NCBI RefSeq assembly: GCF_033807575.1
Contig: NC_084710.1
Coordinates: forward strand, 19,758,357 to 19,822,356
Length of the DNA stretch: 64,000 nt
Source of the DNA: Cydia pomonella
Taxonomy: Eukaryota; Arthropoda; Insecta; Lepidoptera; Tortricidae
Reading direction: 5' to 3'
The position numbers and the translations under genes were made by a program. Shown here in pieces: positions 12,078-24,301 of the stretch (the stretch's first letter is position 1; each line of letters begins with the position of its first letter). The notes beneath the pieces were generated by a model. That model was not told where the DNA came from. It was given only the letters and a program-made list of their open reading frames with translations, and made no database searches.

Positions 12078-15000
12078 ATGTTTGTGTCGATTGTCCTGGC
12101 GACGGTCTGCCTTGCCAGCAGCACGGTCTTGGCTGCATATGACAAACCATACTACGACGTTGAAGACGCAGAGAAGCTGTTCAATGACTTTGTCCAAGAG
12201 CACAAGAAATTATACAATCAAAGAGATTACTATGAAAGGCTTGAGATTTTCAAGGAAACCTTGAATGATATAAATGAGCAAAATGCCATGTTTCCTGATA
12301 CTGTATTTGCAGTAAACCACTTCGCTGATCTGAAGCCGCACGAGCGGGAGCAATACCACGGTTTAAAACTCCCAAGTGGAAATAGAACGAAAGCGGTAGT
12401 CCTTGATTTGCCCGAGGCTACGGATACTGAATTGGACTGGAGGAAAAAAGATGCGGTTACTCATGTTAAGAGCCAAGGGCAATGTGGCAGTTGCTATATC
12501 TTCAGTGCTGTTGGTAAGCTCACACTATCTTACTTGTTTTAATAGTGTTTGGATTCCTGAACTTTATACAAATTATTTCTTGCTAATTTAATAAACCTAT
12601 CCGGGGTTTGTGCTTTTGTGCCTTAATCTGGCGCTGTGCGCTCTAATCTCTTTGCGTAGTAATGGGACGTTGTGTAATACAGCCAGGTATTGAAAGTTTT
12701 TAAATGACATGAATTCCGATTTCTGTTTTAACTTGGTAATATTGTTGTTTCAACGGTAATAGAAAATCAGTGCCACCACTCAAATATCAGAAATTAATAC
12801 TTTTGAAATATTCGAACATTTGAAAAACTGTACTTAAGTGTCTTTCAAAACCTCTCACCCTTCCAATAAATCATGTATATTTTTTTATACTAGGTATCTT
12901 CCCGGTAAAAATCACACGTAAAAATACGTTTTTTTACATTGTTCACAGGTGCAATTGAAGGGCAGTATGCTATCAAACACAAGCAATGCCCAGCTTTATC
13001 CGAAGGACAGGCCCTTGACTGTCTTGATTGTGGAACTTGCAGTGGAGGACTAATGCATACCGTTTGTCAGTAGGTTTACTTTTTATTTATACTATTGAAA
13101 TTATATTATTTTATTAGTAGTCTAGGAAATTAATCATTGGAACTAGTCTAGCGTCAACTGGCTGCAACATATTAATCGCATGTACAAAAAAAATATTTAA
13201 TTTGAGCATTCTTGATCAATACAACTTATTCCAAAACTTAAAAAAGTGCCTCTAATACAAAATTCTGAAAGGTTTGTCTCTCATGAAAATTAAAGTTATA
13301 AAAATAAGATAAGATACAGTTATAAAACACAAATATATAATAATTTTCACTATTAACTACAAGTCAACAACTTAATTTTCACGATTCAGATATGTCACCT
13401 TAGATCTATAGCACAATCCAACGATATTTTTAGTGTAAATAAAAAGTGAAAATACATATAAACACATTTTAAAAATCTAACCTACGGTGCCGCCAACAGC
13501 GGGGGAAGGCCCAAGCAAGAGAGAACCACCGGATTATCCGCGCTGTGTTCATGACTACCGCCTTCTACACCTGACCCTTGATCCAACCACCTAGCGAGAG
13601 ACCGTTCGCGGAAACGACTATCGGGACAAAGATAGTTGAATCAACATCCCACATGGCGGTTCTCTGGTGAGCCAAGCCTAGGTATTTGCTGGTTTTGTCC
13701 TTCTCGGCTTCCACGAGAATCTCATCTTGGAGGATGGTGCTGTCGACGAGCACGGCCTGACGTTGCGATCGATCTATTATGACGATGTCCGGCTTATTTA
13801 AAAAGGCTACAATAGTCCTGTCAGTAATGATAGATCGATCCCAATAGAGCGTATCACGACCATTTTCGAGAACTGGTACAGGGGAGTACTTGTACGGTAC
13901 ATTGCGGTCCACAAGGCCGAAGGCCGAAGGCTTTAGAAGAGGAAGTTGCTGGTAAATAATCCTGGCTACGAGATTATGTCTGTGCAAGTACTCGCCGTTA
14001 GCAAGATGAGAACAACCGGAGATGATATGCCTGAGTAACTCTCCGGGACGGCGGCATGGCCGACAAATGTCAACCATATCGTGTTTCAGGATATATTTCG
14101 TATAATTTATTGTTAATCTTATAACAAGCATTAATTTCAGGGAATTAGCGCAAAAAAAGAAAAAGTTGGAGAAGGAATCAGACTATCCCTATAAAGAGGC
14201 CAAACAAGCCTGTCATGAAGATCAGAGTAAGGGAGTTGCCTTGGTAACAGGAGGTAAAGAAGTAAAAATTCACAACGAAGAAGAGCTGAAGAAACTGTTG
14301 TCAAACTATGGACCTCTACCAGTTGGTAGGTACCATAGTTCAGATAGTTCTTATTTCGTGTTCATGTCGTCAAAATTGTCGAATATTATCCTCGTTTATT
14401 TAATCCACTCGTATTATATTTGTAGTTAGAAGACTAAACTAAGATTAATCGGAAATCAAATACGAGTGTATTAAATAACGGAGATAAGTAAGGACTCATC
14501 ACTATTTTTGAAGGAAGTTACATCTACCGTATTTTATTCAATCGTCTGAACTAGTAAACGAATTTTTCATCTCACTTACACTTGCACAGTAGAGGAGTGT
14601 TCAAGGTATAAATATGGCCGACCATTTTAGACAGCTCATTCAGTTTTTTCTTTTGGTGGTGGGTTGGTATATTTATTTTCGTATTTATTTTTGCGGTGGG
14701 AGGTGGGAACATTAAATGCATGTAAAAATACGCAAGGAAGTATAACGGGTTAGCACTGATTGACTAGCACGTTATCTTTTCGCGGATTAGCAAAGTAATA
14801 TTTTTTGTTTTAAACAAACTTTATTTATGTTACACTTTGATAAGTGAGTGGTAACATGATTGTTGTATTATAGATATTCTGAATTTTAACTGAAAAGTTT
14901 TTCTGGTCTGCTTCTCTGACCTCCATCGTTGAATATCTGCCAAGCGACTGGATCCACTATTATTGCCTGTTTCCCAATATCCAAGTAAAGTATTGGATAG

Positions 15001-16407
15001 CTAATTAACAAATTAACTGCCAGATAAAGCTACCTACAACACTTAGCACTTTATCTACCAGTTAAGCTTATTTGTAGATTGTGAAACGCCAACGATTATT
15101 CGTCAGATAAGTGGCAAGTTTCTTATTTAGGACTTTACTTGGATATTGTGAAACAGGCCCTAAAGATATTAAAATAAACGAAATGTCTATATGTACGAAT
15201 ATGTATGTGTAGGTCAAATGTCTAAATGTTTATATGTGTCTATACTATGTGTCTATACTTTCGTTGTTTGTTGATGCTAAATACACATTTTCAAAGGCTT
15301 GCTCTCTGCCTATTACCTAGTCGTCTTAACGAAGCTTTTAGTTTTCTCAGAGGGCTTGTTATGAGGAATCGGGAAAAGAAAAAAGAGAAACGATGACAAG
15401 CAGGGGTAGAAATATGTGTTTTATATCTATTGTGGTAATTCAAGTGTAAGATAATGAAACGATCATGGCGCTTAATAAAATGGAAAGATATTTATTTTGC
15501 CAATCAATATGACACTCATGGCCCTGATACTTCCTTGTTTTGCTACGGTTGTGGCGGTTTCGCTATGAAGTATATCCCATTGCAACTGTGTTGATTTAAA
15601 ATTAGGTTTTTAGGGTTCCGTACTCAAAGGGTAAAACGGGACCCTATTACTAAGACTCCGCTGTCCGTCCGTCCGTCCGTCCGTCTGTCACGAGGCTGTA
15701 TCTCATGAACCGTGATAGCTAGACAGTTGAAATTTTCACAGATGATGTATTTCTGTTGCCGCTATAACAACAAATATTAATAAAACCGGCCAAGAGCATG
15801 TCGGGCCACGCTCAGTGTAGGGTTCCGTAGTTACTCTTCCGTCACAATAAGCTAAACTAGAGCTTAAAGTATAGTAAATTGTTAACCAAGGGATGAAACG
15901 GTACCTTTCACCCGAGTTAAACAAATAAGCAAATTTGCATAATCAGTACCTAATTAAAGTAAGTCTTTTTTACTATGAAGGGAAAACTTTTTGCGATAAC
16001 TCAAAAACAGCTCAACTGATCATGTCCGCTATAGTTTTCATTTAATGTCTTTCTTAAGCTCTACTTCCACGATTTTTTTCATATTTTTTGGACCTATGGT
16101 TCAAAAGTTAGAGGGGGGGGGACACTTTTTTTTTTTCTTTCGGAGCGATTATCTCCGAATATATTCACTTTATCAAAAAATGTTTCTTGAAAACCCTTAT
16201 TAGTTTTGTAAGACCTTTCCAACGATACCCCACACTCTAGGGTTGAAGCGAAAAAAAAAAATTCACCCCCACTTTACGTGTAGGGGAGGTACCCTAAAAA
16301 AAATTAAATTTTTAGATTTTATTGTACGACTTTGTCGGTTTTATTGATTTATATATCCATGCCAAATTTCAGCTTTCTAGCACTAACGACCACGGAGCAA
16401 AGCCTCG

Positions 16408-16458
<51 letters not shown>

Positions 16459-17169
16459 GGACATGGCGAAACTATAAGGGTTCCGTTTTATGCCATTTGG
16501 CTACGGAACCCTAAAAAGTACGGAACCCTCGGTGGGCGAGTCCGACTCGCACTTGTCCGGTTTTTTAATAACAATGAGCTAAAGTTACTCGTTATGAAGG
16601 CAGCTACAGGGGATACTGAGATAAATAAAAAGGGAGAAAAATGAACAGAAAAATATATATGTTTTGATTTTTTTATAGCCTTAAACGCCGCGGACTTTCA
16701 TCATTATCATAAGGGAATACTAGAACCGAACCTGTGCAAAGGAAAAGAAATAAACCATGGAGTGGTCTTAGTGGGATATGGAGAAGGTTTGTTCAAATGT
16801 AATATATAATAAACAGTTTTACTAAAGTTACAAATCCGATAAAACTTATTCCATTTAACTATCGAATCTCGACTTCAATCGGTAGAAGAATAATAATATT
16901 GATAACAAAAAACCTCTTCGTAAAATACGTTTATCAAAAATTGTGTTTTTCTTATTTATTTAAAAATAAATAAAAGTTTCCTTAAGTTTTTTTGTAGACT
17001 TTATTAATATTAATGTGTTTATTTTTTCATAGAAAATGGAAAGCAGTACTGGCTTATTAAAAACTCGTGGGGAACGGTTTGGGGCGAGAATGGCTATGTG
17101 CGACTGAGGCGAGGAGTCAACGCGTGCAAGATGGGCACGGGTTACACGGCTGTCTGTTATGTTGCATAA
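12078..17169 (+). CDS. Gene B: cathepsin L-like cysteine protease (C1A with I29 propeptide), five exons
   Basis: Exons 12078-12513, 12949-13069, 14141-14325, 16679-16786 and 17033-17169 have exactly the same lengths and phases as gene A and give 328 codons. It has a signal peptide, an I29 propeptide and the complete active site: Gln133, Cys139 (CGSC then Tyr), His274 (NHG) and Asn294 (NSWG). It differs from A mainly in scattered substitutions, for example SGGLMHTVCQ at the end of exon 2 and PLPVA at the exon 3-4 junction. It is a likely active, secreted or lysosomal zymogen. Intron 2 holds a LINE fragment and intron 3 a MITE plus a composite repeat. No canonical AATAAA was found close to the stop; a variant signal may be used. 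Confidence 0.92.
13480..14105 (-). mobile_element. R4/Dong-like LINE C-terminal fragment, in gene B intron 2
   Basis: The minus frame 14131-13565 contains a CRPCRRPGELLRHIISGC zinc-knuckle-like start, then LHRHNLVARI, LYWDRSIITDRT and KPDIVIIDRS. The last is the PD...D type of motif of a restriction-like endonuclease domain. This order fits the C-terminus of R4/Dong-clade non-LTR elements. The polymerase part is missing. A plus-strand relative is at 62790-63160, and both end in a similar gccgcc-containing tail. Confidence 0.65.
14963..15161. mobile_element. MITE with 30-bp inverted ends, in gene B intron 3
   Basis: The left end (ttgcctgtttcccaatatcc, aagtaaag) and the right end (ctttacttggatattgtgaa, acaggccc) are inverted repeats. 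The body is about 200 bp with no coding capacity. Ends of the gggcctgtttcaca type are frequent in moth genomes. The target-site duplication is unclear, at most TA. Confidence 0.7.
15601..16571. repeat. Composite lepidopteran repeat with GACA/CCGT microsatellites
   Basis: It contains two opposite pieces of an abundant repeat recognised by agggttccgta and ggcgagtccgactcgcactt. Microsatellites (ccgt)n at about 15661-15684 and (agac)n at about 16408-16457 lie inside. Relatives lie at 53502-53640, 61938-62490 and 63235-63547. It is non-coding and sits in intron 3 of gene B. Confidence 0.7.
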
Positions 17170-17448
17170 CCTTGCCTTAACCCTTTCTATCGGCTTCACA
17201 CATTACACGCATTCTCAATGGTTATGAAATACTTTTCGACATAGATTATAAGCGAAATTTTAAACCTATGGAAGGAGTTAAATGCAGTTGTTTTACTTCA
17301 TTGTATTGATCTTATGAATACTAAAATACATTTGGCATTATTGCATTTAATTTTGTTTTATTTTCTTTTAATAAGGCTTGAACAAGGGTACCCTACAAAT
17401 AGCTTCAACATGATTTTTTGTAAGACATCATACTACAAGACTTGTAGT

Positions 17449-17509
17449 AAGATTTGAATCGATTTGACATATAATACTTAGTATTCTATGTCAAATCGAT
17501 TCAAATCTT
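17449..17509. repeat. Perfect 23-bp hairpin downstream of gene B
   Basis: Arms 17449-17471 and 17487-17509 are perfect inverted repeats around a 15-base loop. A second small palindrome (actacaagacttgtagt) lies directly before it at about 17432-17448. The hairpin begins about 280 bp after the stop of gene B and may end up in a long transcript. It may be the relic of a MITE. Confidence 0.75.
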
Positions 17510-17549
17510 TCTAATAAAGACGACTCCTTCTCTTTACTCTAGTTCAGCG

Positions 17550-20357
17550 GAATGGTTATTTCTCGAGGTGAATATAAAAGGGGTTAAGGCAGTTCTGGGT
17601 GTAATCTACAGTCCCCCGACCATTGACTACTTTTCCGACCTGGAACGAATTCTTGAGTCCGTAAGTTCTGAGTACACACATCACCTGATCATGGGGGATT
17701 TAAACACTAACCTTCTGAAAGATACGACACATTCGCGTAAATTGATGTCACTGCTTCAGTCGGTCAGCTTCTCTCTTATTCCTTTGGGCCCGACTCATCA
17801 CACGGCCTCATCGGACACTTGGCTCGATGTCATTATCACTTCGTCTCCTAGTCTTGTCACTAAGCAGGGTCAATTCCTAGCGCCAGGTTTCTCTCACCAT
17901 GATCTGTAATACGCGTCATACAAAATTAAGGCTCCTAAATTCAAACCTGCTCTTATTCATATGCGCAGCTTAGCCAAAATCAATTCTGAATCGCTCTTAA
18001 AAGATGCTGCTGCTATCGATTGGTCTCCTGTGCTCTCAACCTCATCAACGGACACTAAGGTTTCGTTGTTTAATGATGCGATCCTGAGGCTCTTTGACAA
18101 ACACGCACCCGTTCACACAGTTAGAGTTAGGCGTCCACCGGCTCCCTGGATCACTGAAGGTGTCCGTATAGCAATGCGGAGGAGGAACAAAGCTTTCGGT
18201 CTCTATAAACGTTACCGCACCGACACCAACTGGGTACTCTTTAAGGCAGCTCGTAACCGTTGCAACCAGATGGTACGTACAGCAAAGCGACGGTTTATTC
18301 ACAGTAATGTTTCCTCTTCTTCTATGGCTGATGTCTGGAAATTTCTTAAGTCTCTTGGCTTAGGTAAACCTTCCAATGGTTTCGATGGCAGTTCCTTCAC
18401 TCTTAATGATCTTAATATACATTTTTCTTCCGCTTCTCGTGTTGACACTGCTATTAAGACCAGTACTCTTTCTACTATCTTATCTATGCCCTCTCCTGTC
18501 ACAGATTCATTCTCATTTTGTCCTATTTCTGTAGTTAATATAAAGGCCATTATTAAAGCCATCAAGTCAAAGGCCGTGGGTTGTGATGATGTCAGCCGTT
18601 ACATGATTGTATCAGTCCTTGATTGTGTACTTCCTGTGATGGCTGACATCATAAACTCCTCACTGGTCACTGGCGAATTCCCTTCTCTTTGGCGTAAAGC
18701 GTTTGTGATTCCGCTACCTAAAATTAGTAATCCCACCTCTCTTAATAACTTTAGACCCATCTCCATTCTCCCCTTTCTCTCTAAAATCGCCGAAGCGGTT
18801 GTTCATAAGCAACTTTCGCTATTTGTCCATTCGCATAACCTTTTAAGCCCCGTGCAGTCAGGTTTCCGACCAAGTCATAGCACCAGTACTGCGCTTCTTA
18901 AAGTGACAGAAGACATTAGGCGGGGCATGGAGAGTCAATTGGTCACGGTTCTGGATTGTTCTAATTGATTTCTCTAACGCGTTCAACACCGTTGACCATG
19001 ATATTCTCCTTGCTCTGCTCAAACTCATGAACGTTTCGGAAACAGCCCTTAACTGGTTCGCAGCCTACCTGAGGGGCCGCCAGCAGGCAGTCCGAGTTGA
19101 CCGGTCCTTGTCTGACTGGTGTGACCTGGTTACTGGCGTGCCTCAAGGAGGAATTTTATCCCCACTTCTATTTTCCGCCTTTATTAACTTTATTACACCT
19201 AACCTTTGCTGTACCTACCATCTGTATGCTGATGACCTGCAACTCAACGACCAGTGCCCCGTGACTGATCTTCAGATTTGCATTGAGAAACTTAACCTGG
19301 ACCTTTTACATATCCAGCAGTGGTCAAACAAGTTCGGCCTTTTTGTAAATCCTTCCAAGTGCCAGGCCATTGTTATCGGTAGTTCCAGACAGCTTGCAAG
19401 AATAGACTTGGACGCGATAACACCAGTAAGTTTTGACGGCACTCCAATAAGGTTCAGTCAAAGTGTTAAAGATCTGGGTGTTCTCTTAGATAGTACTCTG
19501 AGTTGGAGAGCACAGGTTACCGAGATCAGTCGAAAGGTCATGGGTTCCCTTCACGCTCTTAATAAATTTAAGCACTTCCTGCCTCTCAAAACCAAAGTTT
19601 TATTAATTAATTCCCTTATCCTGCCCATTATTGATTATGGTGATGTGTGTTATCCGGACTTAAATGAAGAACTTCTCGACAAATTGGATCGGCTACTCAA
19701 TAACTGCATTCGCTTCATTTTTTGCCTTCGTAAATATGATCATGTCTCATCTTTTCGTTCCTCGGCTGGCTCCCCATTCGTCAACGACGCAATGTTCGCA
19801 TGTTGTGTACTCTTTTTTCTGTGTTAAATGATCCTCATTCTCCTGAATACCTTAAGTCTCTATTTCAATACTACGGCGTTACCCGGGACCGTCAACTTCG
19901 CTCTTCCGGCAATATGTCTCTATCTATCCCTCTTCACCGCACTGGGTTCATGTCGAATTCGTTTTCCGTACAGGCGGCCCGTCTTTGGAACGGACTTCCC
20001 TACGGCATCAAAAATGCTCAAAATAAGTTTGCATTTAAAAAATCCTTACGGGCTTTCTTTGCTAGCAGAATGAAAAAATAATAATGTATGGGTAAGCTCT
20101 ATATGTTTTGTCGTTATTTATGTATATATTATAAGAAATATAAGTATGTATATTTATGTATGTATGTATTATGTATGTATGGTATGTTATAGTATTATAT
20201 TTGGTTGTTGTTGTTAAAGTAGCACCGCCAACAATCTCTCTGCTTTGCCTAAAGGTTGACTGGTAGAGAATGCCTCATGGCATTAAGTCCGCCTTTTGTA
20301 CTATAAGGTTTTCTTTTGTGCAATAAAGATTTAAAAAAAAAAAAAAAAAAAAAAAAA
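17550..20357 (+). mobile_element. Jockey-like LINE, 5-prime truncated, few frameshifts, poly(A) tail
   Basis: An endonuclease piece at 17568-17909 carries HLIMGDLNTN and ends SHHDL, like the SDH motif. The reverse transcriptase follows at 17961-18968, with FRPISILPFLSKI and QSGFRPSHSTSTALL. A frameshift lies near 18965. The polymerase continues in another frame with GVPQGGILSPLLF and YADDLQL (19027-19827). A second frameshift near 19810 leads to the C-terminus ending in FFASRMKK (stop near 20081). An AATAAA at about 20321 precedes a 25-base A run (20333-20357). It is relatively young but disabled, and lies tail-to-tail between plus-strand B and minus-strand D. Confidence 0.88.
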
Positions 20358-21680
20358 CCTATCTATCCTATTTAGTGCTTCAGAGAAATTCTTCCAAATT
20401 GCGAAAGTAAACCGCGAGGTTGTTTTATGCGATGAACTCAGCGTTGAACGCACGAGTCCACGGAATATAGGAAAAATGACAATGCGCTTACCGCTGCCTC
20501 CGTGCAACCGCGCCAGCTAGCGAACGCCCATAAACGTCAATTCTCAAGTTGTTGTCAAGGTGCCCAGACACAAACGCATGTTTGCCGTGGTCCAAATTGA
20601 AGCCTATAAATAAGTTAAATTGTCATTCACTTGAAATTGTGGAAAATGCAGTCCCGGCCTCAAATGAGCTCAACGAGGGTGCGGAGTGTTAGGATAGACA
20701 TCGCGCATGTAACTCCTCTGGAGTTGCAGGCGTATATAGGCTACGGAAACTACTTACCATCAGGAGAGCCGTATGCTTGTTTGCCAACGACGTAGTATAA
20801 AAACAATACAAATACATACTTGGAATGGTAAATGGCTGCAAAAAATCACTGCTAACAAATAAAATTAACAATGGCCTTGAAAGATAAAATTCTCCTTTTC
20901 CACATTTCCTATTAAGTACGTTTTTAATATAAAAATATGCGAAGATCGTTAAAGTTGTTTTTAACAATTAACAGAGTTATGTACATGTTTACAAAAGTAT
21001 TGCGAATAGATAACACAATATTGATAATTACCTAGGTACAAATAATTACAAACTACATACTATTCGAAGAGGGGAAACGAATAATGCTAGCTTTCGCTTG
21101 GAAACCGCCGGACGGAAGCCATGGCTCCGGGCGTCCTGTACACTCTTGGCAACGGTCCGTCCTAAGAGAGCTACGAGCGGTCGGGTTGAGCTGGAGCGAG
21201 GCCAGAAGGCGAGCTGAAGATAGGAAGGCGTGGCACGAGCTTGTGAAGGCCCTTATTAAATTTTTTATAAAAAAAATTCTTAAATGATGTCACTTCGTCA
21301 TACAAATCAAGTAGCATAAACAAGTTTTACTTTTAAAATACTGACGTTTGTAATTTAATATTTTTGTTTATGATTAAAATTATTTAATTTGATTAATTAC
21401 AATATTTTTACATAATTTCAATAATGGCTGAATGCCAAATAGGTCTGTGCCTTCGATGCCTAACCTATGTCACCGTATTTAAAAAATATTTCGCTTAAAA
21501 TTTAGTTTTTTCTTCGCAAATGTGATGAAAAACATTGTGTGTAACTCCGGGGGTAAGAATATTGTAAACTCGGGCCTTTAATTCCTTACCACCCTCGTGT
21601 CCAAAATTTCACTTACAATGTACTATAAGTAACTCCTGAAAAATTATCATAAAGCATTAAAAGAAATTGAAAAAGAGATA
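20358..21680. other. Intergenic region with repeat and LINE scraps
   Basis: About 20650-20802 is a minus-oriented copy of a dispersed repeat (ggagttgcaggcgtatatag). At 21084-21287 a plus frame with GSGRPVHSWQRSVLRELRAV and AEDRKAWHELV looks like a LINE C-terminal tail. The rest is AT-rich. The missing exons 2-5 of orphan gene D were looked for here and not found. Confidence 0.55.
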
Positions 21681-21681
21681 C

Positions 21682-22736
21682 CAATAGCACTGAAGATATA
21701 GCTGCTGCCACATTGTCCTATATATTTGACGTGTGATTTCATTCCCATTTTGTCTCCAATCGTGTGAATCAGGGAGCAGTGACAACCCCATTAGATTCAG
21801 TGATAGACATTCTCTTAACTGTTTCATAAATAAATATAAATGTGCTGCATTCCGTGGCAGCTTCCGGTTCCAAGCTACCAAGTGCTGGAATGACTTGCCG
21901 CCGCCTATTAGAAACTGTGGTTCCAATTTCGGTTTCAAACGGAAACTGCGTGAAGTTCTTTTAGACTTTCAAATTAAATGTGGACCCGCTGCACATTAGT
22001 TATTGTTATTATTTTAGAGGTATAAATTGTTATTGGCATGAATATTTAATATTTTAATTTAATCTTCAATAACTATTCATTTATTATATTATTAGTTTTT
22101 CTTAATACCTATTTATAATACTATATAAACCTATTTATTAATATTTGTATGTCACTCCCCAAGGCCTTGGCAGAATAACAGCGTTGCAATTTGCCTCGTT
22201 TGCGAATAGCAACAATATGCTGAGACAGGGTATTTTCCCTACTGCACACATTGCTGGACCCAATTCTGTAATTTTCGGATTTTAAATGTGTACATAATTC
22301 TATCTGTTGTTTGTTTTTTGTTTTTGTTTAGTTGTTCTTATCATTATCTTTCTATCTTATTTCTTTCATCTTCTTGTCCTGTGTATGTGTGCTTTATGGA
22401 ATAAATGCCATTTCTTTCTTTCTTTCTTTCATTTAACGGCCTAAAACCAAGATATTGCTGCAGCTCCTCAGGTCTTAAATCAGCAAGATGATTCACAGCA
22501 AACACAGTATTAGGAAATATCTCATTTCGCCAGTTGATATCTTTTAAGGTTTCCTTGAAAAACTCGAGCCTTTCGGAATACTCTGTTCTAACGTATTGTT
22601 TGCCGTGTTGCTTTACAAAATCTCTGAAGATATTTTCGGCGTCGTTTAATTCGTAATATGGTTTTTCAAGGTGAGAGACAGACATGACGGCACTGCTGAC
22701 GAGACAGATCACCACCCAGATTTTTGGTAGAAACAT
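21682..22736 (-). pseudogene. Gene D: orphan protease exon 1, split by a LINE
   Basis: Minus-strand 22736-22434 encodes a signal peptide (starting MFLPKIWVVICL) and an I29 propeptide up to about QYLGFRPLN. It resembles gene F in the SSAVM and KPYY segments. The exon resumes at about 21775-21682 with DWR, then GQCGSSYIFSAIG and a GTATCT donor. Between them sits a 3-prime LINE fragment. The second part carries a one-base excess before the active site, so the frame is broken. The catalytic Cys of CGSC is Ser (CGSS), and the oxyanion-hole Gln is not conserved. Exons 2-5 are absent downstream. A TATA box (gtataaaaag, plus 22791-22800) remains. It is non-functional as a protease; a propeptide-only product is conceivable but unproven. 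Confidence 0.85.
21775..22434 (+). mobile_element. LINE 3-prime fragment inserted in gene D exon 1
   Basis: The plus frame contains NPIRFSDRHSLNCFINKYK and FRFQATKCWNDLPPPIRN, then FGFKRKLREVLL, which is the typical C-terminus of a non-LTR reverse transcriptase protein. It is followed by a 3-prime UTR and a (ctttc/tttc) microsatellite tail at about 22408-22432. No clear target-site duplication was seen. About 45 bp of exon sequence between the two flanks seems lost. Confidence 0.8.
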
Positions 22737-22800
22737 GACAGTACGCTTAGAAATATTTTAAAAATCTGTTGATGTTAGTTTTCAAGCAGGCTTTTTATAC

Positions 22801-24250
22801 ACCAAATAGTAATTAAACTGACTTCGTAATCGCTTGATATTCATTTATTTATTTTATGACTTTTGCAGTGACGCCAATTATTAGTAGATTAAAAGAATAT
22901 AAACTACACATTAAAATTACTTAAACCGTACTTGCCGAGTCCAAGTAAGTGATTTCCAAGAAGGTTTAATTTCAATCCTGAATGTTTGTAAAGTTAATTT
23001 ATATTGACGACAATTTTTCATATTAATTTTAACTGGCTTCCGAAAACTAATAAATCGACAATTGTTTTTGTAGTAAATAGGTGAATCCCACTGTTGTACG
23101 TACGAGGAATTAACCGAATTCGAGAATCATTTTCAACTGACTTGAAAAAGAGGATGTGCTAATCAGATTTAAATTTTTTGTGTAATTTGTTATTATCACC
23201 GTCATCACGCTGAGGTCTGTATAATAGGATCTCGAAAAATTCCAAATAATAAGATAAAAATAATTATTTTACTTTCACAATAATCATTTATTTTACTTCT
23301 GTAGTGATTGGTTTTGATAGGGATATTAGATTATTTTTGTGAAGTCGTTATTACCCTTATGATAAAGATTTTTGATTACTGGACTATTATACGCTATAAA
23401 GAGCAAGTAACCAGTGGATATTGATGACACATTATTCTTATCCATGCTTTTGTGAAAATATAGCTTAGAAATCATATTACTTGACGTTACTCGTCCCTAA
23501 CACAATTACGTGTTCCTGTGTCTAGATTTCTTGTTTAAACCACCTTCAAGAGAGAAGTTTCTCGACGGATCGAGAAACTGCCCTTTCTTGAATTCGGTTA
23601 ATAGTTCGGTAGAATCGTAGTTTAGCTTTTTATGTACGCTCCTTTTTATCAAAAACAGTAGGACCGATTTAGAAACTTTTATAATGAAGTGATAATGAAA
23701 ATACATACATTATTTGAAATAATACACAGTCTTAAAATTAACAGATGGTAAGCATGTGACATACTTTTGTAATTTATTGTCCAAAAGAGACCACTTAGCA
23801 TGTGTCGGAGCACATACTGCAACCACGCTGATTTCCAACTTGAACCTTAGTCTAAAATAAGAAATAAAATACGTCACAAGAACTTTATACTTTAGAAGTT
23901 CATAGTTAGGCTTATTTCTATCACGTTAGGATCTGAGGAGTGGACCTAGGGTCTTACGAGGGAAATCTTCAAATATTATAGATACGTTTAAAGTGACAAG
24001 GACATTGTTTGTACTAACTCGTGCAATTACTATCGAAAACCGACCTATTATGAACTCAAATTGCTGATGAAGACCAAACATGTTGGAATAACTGGTGAAG
24101 ATAGTTCTTTCTTCTTGAAGCAGGTAAATGATAAATATTATTAAAGATATTCTTGAAGAAAGTGTACCTACTGATTAAGTTTTACTATCGATTTACAACT
24201 ATTAGATAAAGATTAAATAATAATAAAGAAAAGGCAAACGCCAGCAAATT
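22801..24250. other. Intergenic region without recognised genes
   Basis: AT-rich sequence with no exon, RNA gene or clear repeat. Short frames such as 23506-23706 on the minus strand show no domain. A small piece near 23125-23150 resembles the repeat found at about 6660-6690. Confidence 0.5.
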
Positions 24251-24252
24251 AA

Positions 24253-24258
24253 TTTATT
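24253..24258 (-). terminator. Poly(A) signal of gene C
   Basis: On the minus strand AATAAA lies at 24258-24253, 43 bp after the TAA stop of gene C. Confidence 0.6.
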
Positions 24259-24301
24259 TAACAAAAAATATAAGAGATATAACTCTGAGTTTATATTTTA
24301 A

